A stretch of DNA of 47,434 nucleotides from an uncultured Roseibacillus sp. (GCA_937949965.1 CALFBF010000005.1:1-47434), one strand, 5' to 3'; shown: positions 33,954 to 43,857, counted from the stretch's first letter. Numbers and translations: made by a program. Notes: generated by a model from the letters alone, not told the origin.

Positions 33954-35603
33954 TCACTTTCCCAAAAGGATTTCCGCAAGATCAGGATCAAGAATTTCCG
34001 AAATCTCCTGCTCACTAGCGTTTGGGTTCTGCTGTAGGTAAGTTCTGAGGTTAGACTTTTCCGTATTGTCCAGTCCGAGTCGGAATGAAAGATCTTCCGT
34101 CCGGCGAAATACCACTTCTTCAACTCTGCGCTGCTCATTTTCACGAAGGTATTCTTGCAGTTCTTGTTGTTGATCCGGCGCTAGAAATTCATCAATTTGC
34201 GCTAATAGCTCAGAATTTTTTTGCCACTCAGCAGGAACAATGCCTTCTGGTGCAGTGGATTCATAATATTCATCTTCGAATTCTCTAAGCTCTACTTCTA
34301 ACTCATCAAAGTAAGATTGTTGCTCTTCATTCAAGGCATCCGATTCCTTAATTAATTCAAGAGCCAGATAGTCGATCATTCTCTCTTCAGTCAGTTGCAA
34401 CAATGTTTCTCCAAATGAAGGGCCTGCTGAATTTTCATAACTTTTCCGAACTTCAAAATTCTCCTCAACTACAGCCTTTAATTGTTCCTTCTGTTCCTCA
34501 TTAAGCCTAAGGCGTAAAGCAATGGCAGTAACTTCACCAAGAACCTTGCCCTTATCGGGAACGTCGCTTGAGTATAGCGTCTTCTCACCTGTCGAAGCTT
34601 GTTCTTCAAGCTCAACGAATTTGAGAAGAGCCTCCGCTCGTTCGAGATAAGATAGAGGAATTATTTTATTCTCATTACTATTATTTATTCCTCTTTCTTC
34701 CCCCGGTTCGATAATCTTACTCGATTTTGTAACGGGGATGATTCCCGAAGACCGTTGTGACTCATCTATCTTCAAAGGGTTCTCTGGATACGATAAATCA
34801 ACTGTGTCTTCCGTTGCTACTTTAGATTTTTTTCCTTCATGTTGGTAAACAGTGTAACCAGCCACTCCAGAAAAAACTACTATTGAGGTAATTAATACTT
34901 TTTGTTTCATAAAAATAATCACTGTACCACCCACTGCAGCACTGGTAGGCAACGTTGCTGCGCCCAAGGAAGTTGCTTGTAAAATACCATTTACAAGCGC
35001 AGGAGGCGCTTGCTGTATCCCCTGCGCGGAGATAGTTGATGCGATCAATGCAGTTGATGAAGTAACTCCTTTTCTCCTAAGAATTCGATTCATCTTTCCT
35101 AGTGCTCGATTAACTCTCATCCGAGTCCCATCAACGCTATAACCAAATATTTCTGCTATCTTCGGAAAACTCTTACCCTCCAAGTATCGCAGGACAACCA
35201 GATCACGATCTCGCGGCCCCAGTTTACTCAATACCGCCATAACGTCATTGAGTAGGTCTTCTGAGACGTGGGACGCCGACTTTTCATCTTCAGATACATT
35301 CATATACGATCTCTCTCGCTCACGACGGCGGATTTCACTCCGTCGTAGATTTCTGGCCTGATTCCGTGTGGCTTGAAAAAGCCAGCCTGTTAAAGAATCT
35401 CTGTTTCGCAAAAATCTTGCCTTCTTTGCCAATTCAATGAATGCCAACTGGCAAGCTTCGTCAGCAAGACCAGCTCCACCCGGCAAAGAAACAACCGCCG
35501 AATAGGCTACATTAGCATGCCGCTGAACAAGGCTTGCAAATGCGAGTTCATCGTTTTCGTCAATAAACTTGGTAAGTAACTCTGAATCCGTGAGGTCATT
35601 CAT
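33954..35603 (-). CDS. ECF sigma factor fused to a membrane segment and extracytoplasmic domain
   Basis: Residues 1-175 are an ECF sigma factor: region 2 with ADEACQLAFIELAKKARFL and TGWLFQATRNQARN, and region 4 with LGPRDRDLVVLRYLEGKSF and IAEIFGYSVDGTRMRVNRAL. A hydrophobic stretch follows, the clearest helix being about 235-253 (KVLITSIVVFSGVAGYTVY). The last 290 residues are highly charged and helical, rich in Glu and Gln, probably outside the membrane. No separate anti-sigma gene is present. The layout suggests a membrane-tethered sigma that may need release or signal-driven change; that is inference. Confidence 0.85.
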   Translation of the reverse strand: MNDLTDSELLTKFIDENDELAFASLVQRHANVAYSAVVSLPGGAGLADEACQLAFIELAKKARFLRNRDSLTGWLFQATRNQARNLRRSEIRRRERERSYMNVSEDEKSASHVSEDLLNDVMAVLSKLGPRDRDLVVLRYLEGKSFPKIAEIFGYSVDGTRMRVNRALGKMNRILRRKGVTSSTALIASTISAQGIQQAPPALVNGILQATSLGAATLPTSAAVGGTVIIFMKQKVLITSIVVFSGVAGYTVYQHEGKKSKVATEDTVDLSYPENPLKIDESQRSSGIIPVTKSSKIIEPGEERGINNSNENKIIPLSYLERAEALLKFVELEEQASTGEKTLYSSDVPDKGKVLGEVTAIALRLRLNEEQKEQLKAVVEENFEVRKSYENSAGPSFGETLLQLTEERMIDYLALELIKESDALNEEQQSYFDELEVELREFEDEYYESTAPEGIVPAEWQKNSELLAQIDEFLAPDQQQELQEYLRENEQRRVEEVVFRRTEDLSFRLGLDNTEKSNLRTYLQQNPNASEQEISEILDPDLAEILLGK

Positions 35604-35693
35604 CTTCTTTGCCTATAGTGTTCACCGAACCAGAAAACCGAACAAAGAATTTCCATTTTCTGTTGAGACGCATTACCACAATGGCGAACGTGG

Positions 35694-36071
35694 ATGAGAC
35701 AACCTCCCTTTCTGGTGACGACTCGAAGAGATGCCATAGATAAGGCCAAGACCCTTGCATTTGAGGGAGCTTCGGCAACTGAGATCCAGACCGAATTAAC
35801 TCTAAAAGGTTTCGGTGAAGAATTAAACCCAGATGAAATTGATCAGATCATCTTGCAAGCTGGTGTTGCGAGAAAATTGATCCGCCACCCTTCATACAAA
35901 TGGCCACGCTTACTGGGAGTCGTGGCCATTCTTCTCGGTCTTGTCGGAATGAGCCTTGGAGGATTCGAATCAGTCTCAAGCCGTTCCCCGACAAGATACG
36001 GAGTCGTCGCGATCATCTTGGGTTTGATCCTAATCATTAAGCCCGACTGGGGCAGCACAGAGGTAAAGTAA
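35694..36071 (+). CDS. Small two-helix membrane protein of unknown function
   Basis: The 125-residue protein begins with a charged helical part (DAIDKAKTLAFEGASATEIQTELTLKGFGEE) that looks like a small three-helix DNA- or protein-binding module. Two membrane helices follow (LLGVVAILLGLVGMSLGG and YGVVAIILGLILII), parts of a near-repeat VVAI(I/L)LGL. It is divergent from the ECF sigma gene across 90 bp, so it could be a target or modulator of it, but that link is only positional. Confidence 0.65.
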   Translation: MRQPPFLVTTRRDAIDKAKTLAFEGASATEIQTELTLKGFGEELNPDEIDQIILQAGVARKLIRHPSYKWPRLLGVVAILLGLVGMSLGGFESVSSRSPTRYGVVAIILGLILIIKPDWGSTEVK

Positions 36072-36100
36072 GAATCTGGTTCAACCGTCTTCTTCTTTCC

Positions 36101-37654
36101 TCACCGAGTCTCGGGACCATGGTGGGTATGATAGCGGTCTTCGGATTGAAGAACTTGTTCGAGAAGTTGACGTTCGGCTTGGTAACTGGCTGGGAGGGAC
36201 TCCCAGTCATCAATCGGTTGGAAGCTGTCTAAGTCAGCAGGAGTTCGCGTGGTGTCCCACCATTTTTTGTTGCCGTCGCGCAGGAGATGTTTGCCCCGAA
36301 CAAGTTGCCGGCCGGCCTTATAAGAATAGATCCAATCTCGGTGCTCCGAAGTATCCGTTGTTAGATAAGGCCAAAGACTTTTCCCTAAAAGACCGTCGGG
36401 GAGTTCTGCCCCCATCACTTCAGCAAGAGTCGGAAGAACGTCGGTGAGATCGGAGATAATATTCTGTCTACCCACCTTACTGAGATGAGCACCAGGCGCG
36501 TAGACAATGAAGGGAACATGAGTTCCCCGTTGTTTCACCTCTTTCCCCTTTCCATAGCCCCAAGTGCCGTTATCGCTGGTGAAGATGAGAATAGTGTTAT
36601 CTTCGATCCCGAGTTCACGCATTTTATTAAGATAACGCCAAACTTGGTAGTCGAGGTATTCCAGATGGGTGTGAACTCCGGGCTCAGTAATGGTACCATG
36701 AGTCTCGTAGTTCCCCTCCGAACCCGTGATATTGGTCGGAAGACGTTTGTAACCAGAGTCCGTCCATTCGAGACGAGGCGTTCCGGGCCATTTCTCACCT
36801 GATTGAGGATTGAGAAAGTCGAAGTTATCATGACCTAAGTTAGCAGTATGATAGACGAAGAAAGGTCGCTCCTCCTCGTGCTTCCGCTCAATGAAGTCGA
36901 AGATAAATTCCTGCAGGACATCCGGACCGTAAGTGTTCAGCCCATAATCTGCCTCTGACTCAGGGGTGTTCGGCCACCACGTTTTTGGTTGTTTGGCCTC
37001 AGGGTGGTTAACGAGCAAAACATTGGGTCGGAAAAGAACACTCGCTTGGGGATAACTGGTTTTCACAGGATTGCCCGTATCATGATTAATGAACTGACGG
37101 ATGCCATCGACGACTCGTGGAGTAACTCGAAAGGTCGAGAAGGGATTAGCGCCGTGAAAGGTCTGCACGATTTCGTCGAAACCAAAACGAGTGAGATCGG
37201 CTTCCCACATCTGAGTTTTGCCCGCCCAAAAGGTATCGTAACCAGCTTTCTTCGCAATATGGCCAATGAGGTTCGGTGAACTTTCATAGAGAGGGTAAAT
37301 CACTTCCTTTCCCTCTTCGTCCGTAGACATTCCGAAGTCGCGGTTGTGCCACCATTTATGAGAGGAAGCATAGCGGCCCGTCATGAGCATCGCCCGAGAA
37401 GGAGCACACACAGTCGCGGACCAACTCGTCTCCAGCCACACGCCCTCATTGGCAATTTTTGAGAGAGCAGGAGTCGCTGCGCGGAAAGCAGGATCACGAA
37501 CAGTTTGCCCCTCGTTATCCGTCCACTGATTAGAGCCGTATATCGGAAGCTCGCGCGCGCTAATATCGTCGGCAAAGATGAGAATAACGTTCGGTTTTTT
37601 AGCTACGAGAAACGGGGTAAGAATCAGACAAAAGCATGCGATTAATATTCTCAT
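36101..37654 (-). CDS. Secreted sulfatase (formylglycine type)
   Basis: Type I sulfatase: signal peptide MRILIACFCLILTPFLVA, metal-binding NVILIFADD, and the signature CAPSRAMLMTGR with C83 as formylglycine precursor, then GKTQMWEADL at the usual GKxH-like position (His replaced by Gln). The substrate side has HDNFDFLNPQ and FTSDNGTWGYGKGKEVKQRG. Length, 517 residues, is normal. It probably removes sulfate from polysaccharide in the periplasm. It starts the run of same-strand catabolic genes, with 122 bp between it and the DUF1552 gene. Confidence 0.92.
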   Translation of the reverse strand: MRILIACFCLILTPFLVAKKPNVILIFADDISARELPIYGSNQWTDNEGQTVRDPAFRAATPALSKIANEGVWLETSWSATVCAPSRAMLMTGRYASSHKWWHNRDFGMSTDEEGKEVIYPLYESSPNLIGHIAKKAGYDTFWAGKTQMWEADLTRFGFDEIVQTFHGANPFSTFRVTPRVVDGIRQFINHDTGNPVKTSYPQASVLFRPNVLLVNHPEAKQPKTWWPNTPESEADYGLNTYGPDVLQEFIFDFIERKHEEERPFFVYHTANLGHDNFDFLNPQSGEKWPGTPRLEWTDSGYKRLPTNITGSEGNYETHGTITEPGVHTHLEYLDYQVWRYLNKMRELGIEDNTILIFTSDNGTWGYGKGKEVKQRGTHVPFIVYAPGAHLSKVGRQNIISDLTDVLPTLAEVMGAELPDGLLGKSLWPYLTTDTSEHRDWIYSYKAGRQLVRGKHLLRDGNKKWWDTTRTPADLDSFQPIDDWESLPASYQAERQLLEQVLQSEDRYHTHHGPETR

Positions 37655-37776
37655 AAATATAAAACTACTCGAAGGAATCTGATATTACACTGAGACTCAC
37701 CCCCAAGAAGAGGAGGGAACCGCCTAAATACTACATTTATAGTAAAAATCGCTGGAAATATTTCTCCTACTCTCTT

Positions 37777-39093
37777 CTAAGACAGCGATAAGGGACCGTC
37801 GACACAGAACTTTTCTTGCCCAAAGGTAGGAAGATGATTCCCGAAAGAATGCGCTAGGCTCATGAGAAATCTGTTATGAGGAGTTTTCTCTTCAAACTTC
37901 ACTAAGCGACCCATCTTATAATCAAGACCTCCGCCGACAGCGAGGAAGGGTATGTTATTGAGGGTATGATTATTTCCCTTCCCGAGCTCGTTCACCCAGA
38001 GGATGGTAGTATTATCAAGCATAGAGCCATCCCCTCCAGGTTCGGGTGTATCGCGCAAGCGACCAGCAAGGTAGGCCAGTTGCTCGGCAAACCAGGTGTT
38101 GATCTTGAGGAGTTGGTTGTAGGCCGATTTATTATCATCTGGTTGATGGCTAAGGTAATGGTGGCCTTCTTCAATGCCCAGCCAACGCATGCGAGAATGA
38201 CTCACAGATCGAGTAAATTGAATCGAACTGACCCGAGCCATATCATTGGCCATGGCGTTAATAAGGAGGTCCATTTGCATGCGAGCAAGCTGCGGAGTAT
38301 TATCGTTGATAAGTTCGATATTGGGGTCGAGATCTGGTTCGGGATGAAGCAGTTCCCCCGCTTGGGTGGTGACTTTCATCTCCTTCTCAAGTTCACGTAC
38401 GAGGTTGACATGCTGGTCTAGTAAAACGCGATCTTCGGTCGAGAGTTTCTGGGCGACTTTCTTGAGATCACGGCCAACTTGATCGAGTAAAGAGGCGTAG
38501 GTCTCACGATCCTTGGAACCTCCATAGAGTTTATCTAACATCTCATACGGGTCCGAGAGAGGAGCCACAGGTTGATTCGAGCCCGCATAGGACATCCGAG
38601 TCCAAGGATCGGCTCGATCCGGAACCGCGACTCCCACCTCAAGTGAACCAAAGCGAGTGCGAGTAGCGGGACTCTTTTGCAGAAAGTTCTTTATCTCTTG
38701 ATCGATGGAAATCGAAGAAGCCCAACCGGCCGGATTTCCACCACCGCCCTTAATATTACCAGGATGGAGGACGTTGCCCGTTAGTAGGCAAGACATGCCT
38801 CGCATATGGCCGTCACCATCGCCCCGGACCATGTTGCAAAGTCCCTCGAGGAGAAGACTCTCTTCCTTGAAAGGTTCGAGAGGTTTAAGAATAGCGGGAA
38901 ACTGCATTTCTCCGTTACCATCTACACTGGGCCAAAACTCATCCGGAAGAGTCCCGTTGGGGGTGAACATAATGATGAGTCTCTGCTTACGAGCACGGAT
39001 GGCATCTGCTCCTAAACTCGGCAAATTAGTCAGGAAAGGAAGGGCCGCGGAGGACACTCCGAGATTGCGAAGAAATTGGCGACGATTGGTCAT
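37777..39093 (-). CDS. DUF1552 family exported protein
   Basis: Starts with a twin-arginine-like signal, MTNRRQFLRNLGVSSAALPFL. The body carries the DUF1552 pattern RLIIMFTPNGTLPDEFWP, EGLCNMVRGDGDGHMRG, SISIDQEIKNFL and the late NTTILWVNELGKGNNHTLNN. DUF1552 genes typically sit next to DUF1592-type cytochrome genes in Planctomycetes and Verrucomicrobia, as here (19 bp gap to the upstream gene). The biochemical role is not established; the TAT signal suggests a cofactor or metal is bound before export. Confidence 0.92.
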   Translation of the reverse strand: MTNRRQFLRNLGVSSAALPFLTNLPSLGADAIRARKQRLIIMFTPNGTLPDEFWPSVDGNGEMQFPAILKPLEPFKEESLLLEGLCNMVRGDGDGHMRGMSCLLTGNVLHPGNIKGGGGNPAGWASSISIDQEIKNFLQKSPATRTRFGSLEVGVAVPDRADPWTRMSYAGSNQPVAPLSDPYEMLDKLYGGSKDRETYASLLDQVGRDLKKVAQKLSTEDRVLLDQHVNLVRELEKEMKVTTQAGELLHPEPDLDPNIELINDNTPQLARMQMDLLINAMANDMARVSSIQFTRSVSHSRMRWLGIEEGHHYLSHQPDDNKSAYNQLLKINTWFAEQLAYLAGRLRDTPEPGGDGSMLDNTTILWVNELGKGNNHTLNNIPFLAVGGGLDYKMGRLVKFEEKTPHNRFLMSLAHSFGNHLPTFGQEKFCVDGPLSLS

Positions 39094-39112
39094 TGTTCTT
39101 TTCAGGTGGCGG

Positions 39113-41371
39113 TTAATTTTGGGCGGTCTCGAAGTTTGCAGGTAAGGGTGCAGTGATTAAGGCGATTTGGCTAATTAAGTTTTGAATATGAAAATCACCT
39201 TTTGTGAAGTCCGAATGTAACTGATCCATCGTCTCTGAACCATAGGCAAGGACTGGCTGATGAACGAGATGGTGGAAGAGGTGCTTGATGAAGGATCTGT
39301 GCGCAGTGGGACTATTGATTGCTATTCGAGCCAAGTCACTGGGACCATTGATTGGAATCGTCCGATCATCTTCAGTAGGATAGATGCTGGTTACGTCAAT
39401 GGGCTTGTTTTTCTCGTGGGAACGAAAACGTCCCACTGCGTCGAAATTTTCGAGGCTAAATCCCACTGGATTAATAATAGCATGACAAGCCATGCAGGAG
39501 GGTGCTTTAGTCAGCTCAGTGACCTTTTCGCGCATGGTTAGATGAGGGTTGAAGTCCGAATCCTTAAATTCAATCGCATTGGGTGGCGGTTTGAGGTAAC
39601 GCCCGAGAACATTACGCCCGATATATACCCCGCGATGAATCGGTGAGGTCTGTTTATGATAAGAGTAAGCAGTGAGCAAGTAGGGATGTGTGAAGATCCC
39701 CGAACGTTGTTTGTCGGGGACGGGGATTCGCTCAAAACCAGACCCGCCAGGGTGTTGCGCTTGGTAAAACTCTGCTAGACGAGGGTTGAGGAAAAGCTCT
39801 CGCTCGCTGAAGAGCAAACGATAGTCGGACTCATTTGACCAGGTCACCTGATGCAAAAAGGTCGTAAAGGAATAGCGGAGATCGGCGACATGTCGCTCGC
39901 TAAAATTGGGATACGTTTCTGGATCCTTGGTAAGATTTTCTTTCTCGGACAGAGCGAGCCATTGGAAGTAAAACCGCTGCACTTTTTGCTGTGTTCGCCG
40001 ATCTTTCACCATCCGAGTAATCTGCTTCTTGAGGCCTTCAAAATTCTGTAATTCCCCTGCAGATGTAGCCTCGCGGAGAACTTGATCCGGTATGGAGTCC
40101 CACAGGCTAAGGGCGAGGTGACTAGCCATGCCGTAGGAGTCATTCGCTTGATTGAGAGAAGGATAAAGGAAGTAGGGTGAGGTCAGAGTGAGCATGGCAT
40201 TCCTTTTCACGGCTTCTTCTGGAGTGTGTTGCGTGAAGAGGTTCTGAACGTAGAGCTTTTTTTGCTCCGGGGTGAGAGGTCGTCCGAAAGCACGTGAAGT
40301 AAATTCTATGCAAAATTCCCTCAACTTCTGAACCCGCGTAGGTTCGTCGTCGTCTTCTCCAATCCCCGCGAGATTTCTGAGATCTCTCATCACGAGCTTG
40401 GCGCTTTGAATGGCTGCTTTCGCAATCGCTTCATTCCAAGCCTTGGAAACAGAGCCACCTCTCTCATAACCTAGCGAGGCGTCATCTGGCGGAAACTTGG
40501 TATCGACAACAGCGACGTTAGGGACAGAAATCAAGGAGAAGTAGCGGTCTGGAATTGGCTCCCAAGCGCCATGAGGAGGTTTCCACTCCAGGATCAAAGA
40601 GCGCTCTTGCTCTTGAAACGTGCGAAAAGAGACCGATATGGGAACGGGATAATTCCCAAGGAGATAGACACTGGCAGTCTCCTCTCGCATCTGATTATTC
40701 GAAGAAACACTCAAGTCGATGAGCGCGGGCGTGCCACTTCCAGCTTGATTAATTGATATTTTAGCCCCGTTGGGCGTGCGTAGCTTGATCTGATAAGTCC
40801 CGGTCTCGGGTGGAGTGAGGGAGCCCTCCCAATTCATTCGAAAGCCATCAGGATTCAGCCCCTCTATCGAGGCCATGACTTCTGCGTCAAGGTAAGGAGC
40901 AGTAGCGCGACGGAGAGGTAAAGATGTCCGACTCCTCTTCCTTCGAACAATAGTGTAAGCGGTCAGGCCTTGCTCTCCTACAAAGCCGATCGGGTCTCGA
41001 AAAGAACCGATGAGATCGGCAATCGAATTCCGATGCTGTTGCTGAGTCCGTCGTAGAAGAGTTTGCCGCACTGGATTATTTCTCTCCTGAGCATCCGGGG
41101 AGTAAAAAGCTTGATGAATATACTCGGAGACCGCAAGAGCGTCTTCCCCCACGACAAGATGCTCGGCAAACTCGGGCATCGTCTCATCAATATATCTTGC
41201 GAGAGCCTTAATCGAACGATCTCCGACTAAGGGCTCATCATACTCATTATCAACGCCTTGACCATTATCTCCATGGCATTCTGCACAATGTTTCTGATAA
41301 ATGGCTAACCCGTCAGGAGCTGCTGGCAGCAGTCCAGTGAGCAGGATAAGCAAAACGAACAAACGACGCAT
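39113..41371 (-). CDS. Exported c-type cytochrome protein of the DUF1587/1592/1588/1585 type with a PA14-like domain
   Basis: Signal peptide MRRLFVLLILLTGLLPAAPDG. The N-terminal cytochrome c domain has CAECH at residues 29-33. Residues about 170-290 look like a PA14-type carbohydrate-binding domain (EGSLTPPETGTYQIKLRTPNGAKISI). The C-terminal half has FTSRAFGRPLTPEQKKLYV, RHVADLRYSFTTFL and SPIHRGVYIGRNVLGRYLKPPP, with a second CMACH heme motif at 626-630 and VGFSLENFDAVGRFR. These fused domains occur together as PSD-type proteins. Electron transfer with the DUF1552 partner is inferred. Confidence 0.88.
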   Translation of the reverse strand: MRRLFVLLILLTGLLPAAPDGLAIYQKHCAECHGDNGQGVDNEYDEPLVGDRSIKALARYIDETMPEFAEHLVVGEDALAVSEYIHQAFYSPDAQERNNPVRQTLLRRTQQQHRNSIADLIGSFRDPIGFVGEQGLTAYTIVRRKRSRTSLPLRRATAPYLDAEVMASIEGLNPDGFRMNWEGSLTPPETGTYQIKLRTPNGAKISINQAGSGTPALIDLSVSSNNQMREETASVYLLGNYPVPISVSFRTFQEQERSLILEWKPPHGAWEPIPDRYFSLISVPNVAVVDTKFPPDDASLGYERGGSVSKAWNEAIAKAAIQSAKLVMRDLRNLAGIGEDDDEPTRVQKLREFCIEFTSRAFGRPLTPEQKKLYVQNLFTQHTPEEAVKRNAMLTLTSPYFLYPSLNQANDSYGMASHLALSLWDSIPDQVLREATSAGELQNFEGLKKQITRMVKDRRTQQKVQRFYFQWLALSEKENLTKDPETYPNFSERHVADLRYSFTTFLHQVTWSNESDYRLLFSERELFLNPRLAEFYQAQHPGGSGFERIPVPDKQRSGIFTHPYLLTAYSYHKQTSPIHRGVYIGRNVLGRYLKPPPNAIEFKDSDFNPHLTMREKVTELTKAPSCMACHAIINPVGFSLENFDAVGRFRSHEKNKPIDVTSIYPTEDDRTIPINGPSDLARIAINSPTAHRSFIKHLFHHLVHQPVLAYGSETMDQLHSDFTKGDFHIQNLISQIALITAPLPANFETAQN

Positions 41372-41426
41372 AAAGACATCCCTACGAAACTCTTATGCAA
41401 ATCTTTCCGACGGATTAACTAAAGGG

Positions 41427-41460
41427 CTTCTGGTAACCTGCTGCCAAGAAAAAATGGTTC
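41427..41460 (+). repeat. Solo end of a MITE-like element
   Basis: The 34-bp segment reads CTTCTGGTAACCTGCTGCC followed by AAGAAAAAATGGTTC. It matches the terminal inverted repeats of the element at 44559-44709, sharing AGAAAAAATGGTTC exactly with the complement of its right end. No second end is seen nearby, so it is a decayed or partial copy. It lies between the DUF1592-type gene and the esterase gene. Confidence 0.65.
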
Positions 41461-41522
41461 GAGATAAGATTGCCAAAACGACGCTGAGAAACGGGTCGAG
41501 ATCTCATCCCTCCAGCAAAAGT

Positions 41523-43028
41523 TCAGCGCTCGGTCGTGAAGCAACTAGCAGGAAGGCCTTCTCCGTTCACCAGGTTTGCCCCCTGAGGATTAGAGGCCCA
41601 AGCGTATCGGACGAGTTTAGGGTTCTGGATCTCATCAGACCAGACGATGACTTGATCACCGTCAATCTGTGTCTGAGCCCAAGCCCAAGTCCCATCTTCC
41701 GACTGGATCTCGAACCGTTGAAGGGAGCCACCATCTCGTGACTTGAGGCCTTCAGCGTAATCAAAGGTAATGATGAAGCGGTTGTCTTCTTTTTGCGCTT
41801 TGCGGTAGAGAGGACCACTCTTCACCACTCCTTCTTTGCCATAATCTTGCGCAAGAGCCCAACGCGCGAGACGGGTAGCGACGTCTTGTTTGTTTCTGGG
41901 ATGGATGTCGCTTGTTTCCCCGATGTCATTGGTCACCGCCATGCCACTCTTATCGATGCTCTCCAGAGCGCGGCGCATCTCATCCTGAACTACTACCCAA
42001 GGGCTTTCTGCTCCGGGTTCCGTGATCACTTTACGGAAGTTCGCTAGTTGGACGTAGTAGAACGAAAGATCGCTCTGCCACCGTTCGCGCCAGTCGGTGA
42101 TCATACAGCCCAGTAATTCTTCATACAGATGCTCGGTACCATTATTGGCATTGTTTTCACCCTGATACCAAATGACGCCTCGTGCCGAGTATCCTGCAAT
42201 AGGAGCAATCATCCCATTAAAAATATTAGTATGAAGCTGAGGGTTGAACAATGGGTCGGGCTCCAAGACTGGTTTACGGCCTTTCTTTCCTCGCCTCTCC
42301 CACTTGGCTGTTGCTTCTACAAAATTCGTAGCAGCTTTTTCCTCCGTCCAGGTTTCCAACGCAGTTTTTTTACGGTCCAAGATGGGGCTCAGCTCTGGGA
42401 CCTTGTTCAACGCTTCTTCACTTGTGAAACCTTCAATCGGCTTACCTCCCCACGAGCACTCAAGAATACCCACGGGTATACTCAACTCCTGTCGTAATTT
42501 TTTAGCATAGTAATAGCCCACTGCAGTCATGCCCCCGGTAGATTCTGGAGACGCGATTTCCCATTCCCCGGCCAAGTCAATTTGCGGCTCTGCATGAGAG
42601 ATGTTCTTCGAGACGTAAACTCGAAGAAGGGGATCATCTGAAGCCGTAATTTCTTCTTCAGCATTATTACTCTTCGCCACCGCCAACTCCATATTAGACT
42701 GACCTGAAGCAATCCACACTTCCCCTACAACAACATTCTGGATGACTTTCTCGCTCGTCCCATCAGTAATGAGAAGGTCCGATCCTTCGTTCGTAGCCTG
42801 AAGGCCCTCGAAGCTTACTTCCCATCGACCCTGCTCATCAGTCTGCGATTGTTCAGTTTGCCCAGCAAAGTGGACGCTGATCTCGCCTCCTTCATCAAGC
42901 CAGCCCCATATCTTGGCTTGGCTTTGCTGTTGCAACACCATGCCATCTGAAAAGAAAGAAGGCAGCTCGATCGCGCCAGTGGTGAGATTGATGGGAATGA
43001 GAATAAAAGAAAAAATAGAGCGATTCAT
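41523..43028 (-). CDS. Sialate O-acetylesterase-like secreted esterase (SGNH fold)
   Basis: Carbohydrate esterase of the SASA/DUF303 family. After a signal-like N-terminus (RSIFSFILIPINLTTG), a beta domain (LPSFFSDGMVLQQQSQAKIWG) leads into VGEVWIASGQSNMELAV, with S111 as nucleophile. The second catalytic block is DIHPRNKQDVATRLARWAL with the Asp-x-x-His pair. Also seen are GVIWYQGENNANNG and KPIEGFTS. It removes O-acetyl groups from sialic acid or other acetylated sugars outside the cytoplasm and fits the neighbouring sulfatases as a polymer-deprotecting enzyme. Confidence 0.92.
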   Translation of the reverse strand: MNRSIFSFILIPINLTTGAIELPSFFSDGMVLQQQSQAKIWGWLDEGGEISVHFAGQTEQSQTDEQGRWEVSFEGLQATNEGSDLLITDGTSEKVIQNVVVGEVWIASGQSNMELAVAKSNNAEEEITASDDPLLRVYVSKNISHAEPQIDLAGEWEIASPESTGGMTAVGYYYAKKLRQELSIPVGILECSWGGKPIEGFTSEEALNKVPELSPILDRKKTALETWTEEKAATNFVEATAKWERRGKKGRKPVLEPDPLFNPQLHTNIFNGMIAPIAGYSARGVIWYQGENNANNGTEHLYEELLGCMITDWRERWQSDLSFYYVQLANFRKVITEPGAESPWVVVQDEMRRALESIDKSGMAVTNDIGETSDIHPRNKQDVATRLARWALAQDYGKEGVVKSGPLYRKAQKEDNRFIITFDYAEGLKSRDGGSLQRFEIQSEDGTWAWAQTQIDGDQVIVWSDEIQNPKLVRYAWASNPQGANLVNGEGLPASCFTTER

Positions 43029-43153
43029 GGCAGGCTTAACTCTACGCAGGATGATTCCTTTCTTATCGTTCTTCGAGCTTCTTTAACGACAATCTTAGCT
43101 ACTTTCGTATTTCTTTCCTCTGGTATAACAGCCTTTTCTCCTTAAGTTATATT

Positions 43154-43852
43154 ATGACTTTTGCACATCTGCTCACCGCCGGATTTGTCGCTTTCCTTGC
43201 GAGTGCACAAGCCTCTGGCCGCGACTTAAAACAACACACCAGTTTTTTTTCCTACAATGAAGGAAGAGCCAAGACCAAAGTCTTCGTGAAAGTTTCTCAA
43301 AACCGTTTCCACGAGCTCACCCTACTCGGCACGCGACTAACTGACCCGATAAGAGTCTTGAATGAAGATGGTCGAATCCATCTCTATGGAGAACCTGAAG
43401 CCAAAGAATTTGGCAAAGAAGAGCACCCACTCATTGGCAGCATCGCCTGCGAACAACAATGGAAACAGGCGGCTCTGGTCTTCAGTCTCCAATGGCAAGG
43501 TAGTCATTGGGCCGCCGAAGGAAGTTCATTCTCCCTTCATCACAGAGACTTTCCGAAAGAAACGCTTAAAATCCTCAACCGAATCCCTTCTTCTTTACGA
43601 GGAACAATTGGCAGTCAAACAATCAATCTTCCACCACGACAAAGCCTCAATTTTCAATTCTCCTCCAATGAACCCGAAGAACTAAATGTCGCTTTTCAAT
43701 ATCAAGAGAAAGGGGAAAATGGCCGCTGGTTACGCTGCTTCTCTACCCGCTGGTTTCACGAACAAGTGAGTGGCCGATCACTTCTTTTCTTTTTCCAAGA
43801 CCCAGAGAGCCTTCTTGTTAATTCGATAACCGTTCCACTGCGGGATCGATAG
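43154..43852 (+). CDS. Secreted protein of unknown function
   Basis: A 232-residue protein with signal peptide MTFAHLLTAGFVAFLASAQA. The mature part is beta-rich without motifs I recognise (KVFVKVSQNRFHELTLLG; FSTRWFHEQVSGRSLLFFF). Its end lies 5 bp from the 3' end of the convergent SRP RNA gene. Function unknown. Confidence 0.7.
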   Translation: MTFAHLLTAGFVAFLASAQASGRDLKQHTSFFSYNEGRAKTKVFVKVSQNRFHELTLLGTRLTDPIRVLNEDGRIHLYGEPEAKEFGKEEHPLIGSIACEQQWKQAALVFSLQWQGSHWAAEGSSFSLHHRDFPKETLKILNRIPSSLRGTIGSQTINLPPRQSLNFQFSSNEPEELNVAFQYQEKGENGRWLRCFSTRWFHEQVSGRSLLFFFQDPESLLVNSITVPLRDR

Positions 43853-43857
43853 AAAAA

